Assembly: GCA_046352935.1 (NCBI GenBank)
Contig: JAXMGR010000001.1
Location: 248,001-312,000, forward strand
Direction of reading: 5' to 3'
Length of the DNA stretch: 64,000 bases
DNA from: CAYWMY01 sp046352935
GTDB taxonomy: Bacteria > Pseudomonadota > Gammaproteobacteria > Steroidobacterales > Steroidobacteraceae
Position numbers and translations under genes: made by a program. The notes below the pieces were generated by a model that made no database searches, was not told the origin of the DNA, and saw nothing but the letters and a program-made list of their open reading frames with translations. Position 1 is the first letter of the stretch. Every line of letters begins with the position of its first letter. Below are positions 60,078 through 64,000 of this stretch, one piece after another.

Positions 60078-61523
60078 ATGGCGACCTGGCGGCCTCCCGA
60101 GCGCATTCGCCACCGGCCGTTGCAGGATCCCTGGCCGGATACCCGCGAGGCACACGCTTCGCGGCTCTTTTCTCCGATCGCAGTGGGGCCGTTGAGGCTC
60201 GCACAGCGTACCTGGGTGCCTGCGATGGTGCCCTGGCGGGCGAGCGACGCGGGATTCGTCACACCGGCGGTGCTCGAGTGGTACGAGCGTTTCGCGCGCG
60301 GTCGGCCCGGCGCGCTGGTCGTCGAGGCCACCGGCATCCGTGACGTGCCGAGCGGGCCGTTGCTCCGCATCGGCGATGATCGCTTCCTGCCCGGTCTTCG
60401 GGACCTCGTCGAGCGGGTGCGGCATGCGAGCGGCGGCGAAACGCGGCTACTGATCCAGATCATCGATTTCCTGAACATCCGCCGTCGACCCGAGCCTGCG
60501 AAGTTCTTCGCGCGCTTCCTGGCGGTGACCGACGAGCACCGGCGCCGACTCGACATGCCCGATGCGGCGGAGGTCGAGGTGCGTGCACGCCTCGCGGCTG
60601 CGTCGGACGAGCAACTCCAGAAATTGCTGTCGGCGCGCGAGATCGAAGCACTGCGCATGGGTGAACGCGAAAGCGTGAGCGACATGGACCGGCAGCACAT
60701 CCGGGAATTGCCCCAGGTCCTGCCGCCCCTGTTCGCGGCGGCGGCGCACCGGGCGGAGCTCGCGGGCTTCGACGGCGTCGAACTGCACTTCGCCCATGCC
60801 TACACCATGGCCTCGTTCCTGTCGGCAACGAACCACCGAACGGACGGCTACGGCGGCTCGCGCGCGGGCCGCGTGCGCCTGCCGCTCGAGGTGTTCCGCG
60901 CGGTGCGCGAGGCGGTCAGCCGTGATTTCGCGGTGGGCGCCCGCATGCTCGCCGAGGAATGCATCGCGGGCGGCAGCGACATCGTCGATGCTGATTCCTT
61001 CGCCTGCGAATTCGCCCGCGCCGGGATGGATTTCATCTCCCTGTCGCGTGGCGGGAAGTTCGACGATGCGATGCAGCCGAAGGTCGGGGAGGCTGCCTAC
61101 CCATACACGGGTCCCAGCGGCTACGAGTGCATGCCCTCGTACTTTTCGGACGCGCGCGGCCCGTTCGGCCGCAATCGCGCCGCCACAAGGTGCGTACGCG
61201 GCGCCTTGCGCGAGGCCGGATTCGAGACGCCCGTCGTGCTCGCCGGTGGCATCCACCATTTCCGTCAGGCCGAACAGGCCATCGCGGCTGGCGAGGCGGA
61301 CATCGTCGCTCTGGCGCGCCAGGCTCTCGCCGACCCCGACTGGTTCATCAAGGTTCGTGAAGGTCGCGGCGCGGAAGTGCGCCTGTGCCGATACACGAAC
61401 TACTGCGAGGCACTGGACCAGCGCCATCGCGAAGTCACCTGCGAGCTGTGGGACCGCGAGGCCCTGGATGTTCCCGGCGTCTCTCGCTCACGCGACGGGA
61501 AGCGCCGGCTCGTGCCGCCGTGA
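60078..61523 (+). CDS. NADH:flavin oxidoreductase (Old Yellow Enzyme family)
   Basis: A 481-residue OYE-type TIM-barrel flavoprotein: LFSPIAVGPLRL near the start, ELHFAHAYTMASFLSA, TNHRTDGYGGS, and VVLAGGIHHF. An insertion of about 60 residues (around 125-185) follows LIQIIDFLNI. The tail has cysteines in CRYTNYCEALDQRH and CELWD, reminiscent of but not identical to the Fe-S cluster sites of 2,4-dienoyl-CoA reductases. It likely reduces an alpha,beta-unsaturated CoA ester or ring alkene. It starts 3 bases after the Rid gene and ends the forward operon. Confidence 0.88.
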   Translation: MATWRPPERIRHRPLQDPWPDTREAHASRLFSPIAVGPLRLAQRTWVPAMVPWRASDAGFVTPAVLEWYERFARGRPGALVVEATGIRDVPSGPLLRIGDDRFLPGLRDLVERVRHASGGETRLLIQIIDFLNIRRRPEPAKFFARFLAVTDEHRRRLDMPDAAEVEVRARLAAASDEQLQKLLSAREIEALRMGERESVSDMDRQHIRELPQVLPPLFAAAAHRAELAGFDGVELHFAHAYTMASFLSATNHRTDGYGGSRAGRVRLPLEVFRAVREAVSRDFAVGARMLAEECIAGGSDIVDADSFACEFARAGMDFISLSRGGKFDDAMQPKVGEAAYPYTGPSGYECMPSYFSDARGPFGRNRAATRCVRGALREAGFETPVVLAGGIHHFRQAEQAIAAGEADIVALARQALADPDWFIKVREGRGAEVRLCRYTNYCEALDQRHREVTCELWDREALDVPGVSRSRDGKRRLVPP

Positions 61524-61596
61524 GCGGTGCCACGGACATGCCGTCGACACCCGGGAGTGCGCGTCGGTGGCGCCGGTCAGCGGCATCCGCAGAGTC

Positions 61597-63345
61597 CTAT
61601 CGGTGTCGCAGCGTCGCGGTCTGCGCCAGATCGATCTCCAGCGTACGCGGATCGATCACGACGCCGTAGTCGCGGCGGGCGTGCTCGACGGACACAAGAC
61701 CGTCGCGCACGTCCCGCTGCACGCGTGCAGCGGGACGTCTGAACGGGTCTCCGTAGCCGCCGCCGCCGCTCTCGTAGATCTCGAACACGTCACCCTCGTC
61801 GAGCGCGTAGAAACTCTCGGCGTCGACCTTGATGACATCCTCGCCCTTGTAGAGGTTCAGGCGGTGATGCGGCGCGCCCTTGCCGCCCTCGAGGCCGAAG
61901 GGGGCCGTCACGTCGTGTATGCCGCCGCCGAAATTGGCAGCCGGGATGCCGTTCGTGTCCACGCGCCAGCGGTAGATCGTGCCCATGCCACCGCGCCATT
62001 CGCCCGCACCGGCGCTGTCCGGCCAGAACTCGTACTGCAGCACCGTGAACGGGTCGACGAGCTCGTGCAGCTCCGGGTCGGGCGCCCGCAGGCCGCCGGC
62101 GCAGACGACCGTGCCGAGATGATCCCACCCGTCGCGGCCCTTCGAGGCGCCGCCGCCGCCCTTGCACATGAAATGGATGTCACCGAACGGCCGGCCCGTG
62201 CGCGGGTTGAAGCCCATCGTGGCGGGCGCGCACCACCGCGCCCAGCAAGCGTCGACGCGGTCCGGCACGGCCTGCGCGAGTGCGAGCCAGACGGCCTCGA
62301 TGATCGCCTGCGCCGTTGCGATGGTGCAGCCGGTGACCGCGGCGGGTTCCTGCGGGTTCACGATGGTGCCGGCGGGTGCGATCACCCTGAGTGCGCGCAG
62401 GGCGCCCTCGTTGAAGCGGATGTCCGAGCCCACCGACATGAACAGCGCCAGATATGCCGACGAGGCCGTGTTGGGCAGCGTGCTGTTGATGTAGCCGGCG
62501 GCCTGCGGGGCGCTGCCGGTGAAGTCGAAAGTGATTGTGCCCCGACTCACCTTCAGCGACACCCGGATCGCGAGCATGCGGTCCTTGATCACACCGTCGT
62601 GGTCCATGAGGCGCTCGGCGGTGTAGACGCCGTCCGGCACCTTGCGGATCGCACCGCGCATCTGCTGTTCGGAGGCGTCGAAGATCGCGTCGATCGCCGC
62701 GTTCAGCGTGGGCAGCCCGTACTTACCGATCAGCGCCTTGAGACTGCGTTCGCCGATCGTGACGGCGCCGACCTGGCATTGCAGATCGCCCTCCACGAGG
62801 AAGGGCAGGTGCACGTTGAGCAGGATCGTGTCCCACAGGGCGCGGTTCGGCTTGCCGCGGATGTACAGCTTCGCGGGGGGGATGCGGATGCCTTCCTCCC
62901 AGACGACCTTCGCTGCCGGGTTGTAGCCGGCGACGCCGCCGCCGCCCACGTCGGCATGATGTCCCTTGGAGACCGACCAGAACGCGAGCCGGCCCTGGTC
63001 GAACACCGGCTTTGCGATGGTGATGTCCGGCGGATGATTGTTGCCGCGATACGGGTCGTTCAGGATGAAGACGTCGCCGTCCTCGATGTCGCCCGCGAAC
63101 GTGGCCGCGATGCTGCGGATCGCGTACGGCAGTGCGCCCATCAGCACGGGGATGTAGGCGGTCTGCGCGACCAGCCGGCAGTCCGCATCGAAGATCGCCG
63201 TCACGAAGTCGCGCGCCTCCGAGAAGATCGGCGAGCGCGACGTGCGCAGCATGGTCTGCCCGATTTCCTTGCTGATCGCATCGAGCCGGTTGCCGATGAC
63301 CGACACCTTGATCTGGTCGGGTTTCACGGTCTTGCTCTTCGCCAT
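61597..63345 (-). CDS. Hydantoinase/oxoprolinase subunit B family protein
   Basis: A 582-residue HyuB-family protein. Diagnostic segments are IGNRLDAISKEIGQTMLRTSRS, FDADCRLVAQT, NDPYRGNNHPPD and GSAPQAAGYINS, with a terminal SGGGGYGDPF. It is given by parts because these lie at about residues 17-38, 53-63, 97-108, 300-312 and 530-540. The family includes ATP-dependent N-methylhydantoinase, 5-oxoprolinase and acetone/acetophenone carboxylase subunits. The partner HyuA gene lies 2 bases upstream. It is convergent with the OYE operon, so its role in the aromatic pathway is unproven. Confidence 0.9.
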   Translation of the reverse strand: MAKSKTVKPDQIKVSVIGNRLDAISKEIGQTMLRTSRSPIFSEARDFVTAIFDADCRLVAQTAYIPVLMGALPYAIRSIAATFAGDIEDGDVFILNDPYRGNNHPPDITIAKPVFDQGRLAFWSVSKGHHADVGGGGVAGYNPAAKVVWEEGIRIPPAKLYIRGKPNRALWDTILLNVHLPFLVEGDLQCQVGAVTIGERSLKALIGKYGLPTLNAAIDAIFDASEQQMRGAIRKVPDGVYTAERLMDHDGVIKDRMLAIRVSLKVSRGTITFDFTGSAPQAAGYINSTLPNTASSAYLALFMSVGSDIRFNEGALRALRVIAPAGTIVNPQEPAAVTGCTIATAQAIIEAVWLALAQAVPDRVDACWARWCAPATMGFNPRTGRPFGDIHFMCKGGGGASKGRDGWDHLGTVVCAGGLRAPDPELHELVDPFTVLQYEFWPDSAGAGEWRGGMGTIYRWRVDTNGIPAANFGGGIHDVTAPFGLEGGKGAPHHRLNLYKGEDVIKVDAESFYALDEGDVFEIYESGGGGYGDPFRRPAARVQRDVRDGLVSVEHARRDYGVVIDPRTLEIDLAQTATLRHR

Positions 63346-63347
63346 GT

Positions 63348-64000
63348 TCAGCTCCTGCCGGAGAGCCGCTTCACGAGGGCGGCGGGGTTCTGGCCTTTCG
63401 GGTACATCAAGTAGTTGTCGAATTCGTCGCACTTCAGGTCGTAGTCCGGCGGCACGATGATGGTGGTCGTGGGCTGTTGCACGATGGCCGGCCCCTTGAC
63501 CTGATGGCCGTTGTGCAGCTTCAGGCCGTCGTACACCGGCGTCTTCACGAAGCGGCCACCGAAACAGGCGGGTCGTCGGCCGACCAGCGCCTGCTCTGCA
63601 GTGCCCCGCGCCTTCGGCGAACGCGCGAATTCGGGTTTCGGCGTGACGCCGCGCGCGGTGACGCGCAGGTTGATGAGTTCGACGGGCATGCCCTTCATGG
63701 AATAGCCGTACAGGCCGTCGTGCCGCTCGTGGAAGTTCGCCACGATGCCGTCGAGCAGCTTCGCCGTCAGTCCCTTGCCGGGAGTGACCGGGACCTCGAC
63801 CTCGTTGAACTGGCCGACGTAGCGCAGATCCATCGAATAGTTGATCTTCACGTTGCGCGCGGCGACGCCCTCGTCCGCGAGTGTCTGCTTCGCGGAGGAA
63901 GTCATCTCGCCGAACAGACGGCTCGCCTCGGCGAGATCGACCTTGTCGATGTCGCGCGCGAAGGTACGCACGTAATCGTGCTGCAGGTCCGAGATCAGCA
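63348..64000 (-). CDS. Hydantoinase/oxoprolinase subunit A, C-terminal part
   Basis: The last 217 codons of a HyuA-family protein; the frame is open through the right edge, so the 5' part lies beyond the window. Visible features are the swivel-like region NYSMDLRYVGQFNEVEVPV and YSMKGMPVELINLRVTARG, and the end GPAIVQQPTTTIIVPPDYDLKCDEFDNYLM, split by position. HyuA carries the ATP-binding fold that works with HyuB. Its stop precedes the HyuB ATG by 2 bases, indicating one operon. Confidence 0.86.
   Translation of the reverse strand, partial: LISDLQHDYVRTFARDIDKVDLAEASRLFGEMTSSAKQTLADEGVAARNVKINYSMDLRYVGQFNEVEVPVTPGKGLTAKLLDGIVANFHERHDGLYGYSMKGMPVELINLRVTARGVTPKPEFARSPKARGTAEQALVGRRPACFGGRFVKTPVYDGLKLHNGHQVKGPAIVQQPTTTIIVPPDYDLKCDEFDNYLMYPKGQNPAALVKRLSGRS

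Noticed and set aside
60796..63414. 872-codon forward frame over the OYE and HyuB genes
   Set aside because: It is in a shadow frame over two genes with clear family motifs.

Overview
The window is about 64 kb of high-GC chromosomal DNA from a gammaproteobacterium. I see no rRNA operon, insertion sequence, phage or plasmid gene. The evidence for the group is gene content and order: ftsY-ftsE-ftsX followed by rpoH, rsmD-coaD, rpmB-rpmG beside radC and coaBC-dut, tamA-tamB, and ydbH with a DUF1318 lipoprotein. I cannot name a genus from sequence alone; a GC-rich lineage outside the enterics (Steroidobacter/Nevskia/Xanthomonas-like) would fit.

Layout. Positions 1-11,100: the tail of a possible HsdR, a SEC-C protein, then leftward genes: an NRDE-tamA-tamB overlapping unit, a TSUP permease, nudC and an orphan FlhC-like regulator. 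Positions 11,200-18,300: an unknown protein divergent from the FlhC-like gene, a YadG/YadH-type ABC exporter, a ydbH/DUF1318 envelope lipid-transport unit, and a membrane-anchored response regulator. Positions 18,300-26,600: a phosphodiester/glycerol-3-phosphate/kinase operon, a SPOR lipoprotein, a small gene behind a consensus sigma-54 promoter, two envelope proteins, a deacetylase-family enzyme, and rpoH behind a perfect CIRCE operator. Positions 26,600-43,300: housekeeping genes for cell division, protein targeting, CoA and dUTP metabolism, DNA repair, ribosomal proteins, pyrimidine synthesis, muropeptide uptake, copper export and tRNA modification. Positions 43,400-49,100: an OmpW-OmpA fusion porin behind two FNR-type boxes, a periplasmic chorismate mutase/cyclohexadienyl dehydratase fusion, a rhodanese, a potassium-channel pair, a two-copy CRISPR-like repeat, and tRNA-Gly(CCC).

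Positions 49,250-64,000 form a catabolic island centred on a 764-residue anthraniloyl-CoA (2-aminobenzoyl-CoA)/salicylyl-CoA monooxygenase-reductase. Around it lie a dehydrogenase-hydratase fusion, an LLM flavoenzyme, a thiolase, a MarR regulator, an SDR, an enoyl-CoA hydratase, an acyl-CoA dehydrogenase, a Rid-family protein, a second Old Yellow Enzyme and hydantoinase/oxoprolinase subunits. Together they suggest aerobic hybrid degradation: a CoA thioester is monooxygenated and reduced to a non-aromatic ring, then opened by beta-oxidation-like steps. No CoA ligase is inside the window.

The most interesting signals are regulatory: the perfect sigma-54 element, the perfect CIRCE at rpoH, paired FNR-type boxes at the OmpW-OmpA gene, and the 60-bp-spaced degenerate repeats next to the tRNA. 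There is no gene-free stretch longer than about 265 bases.
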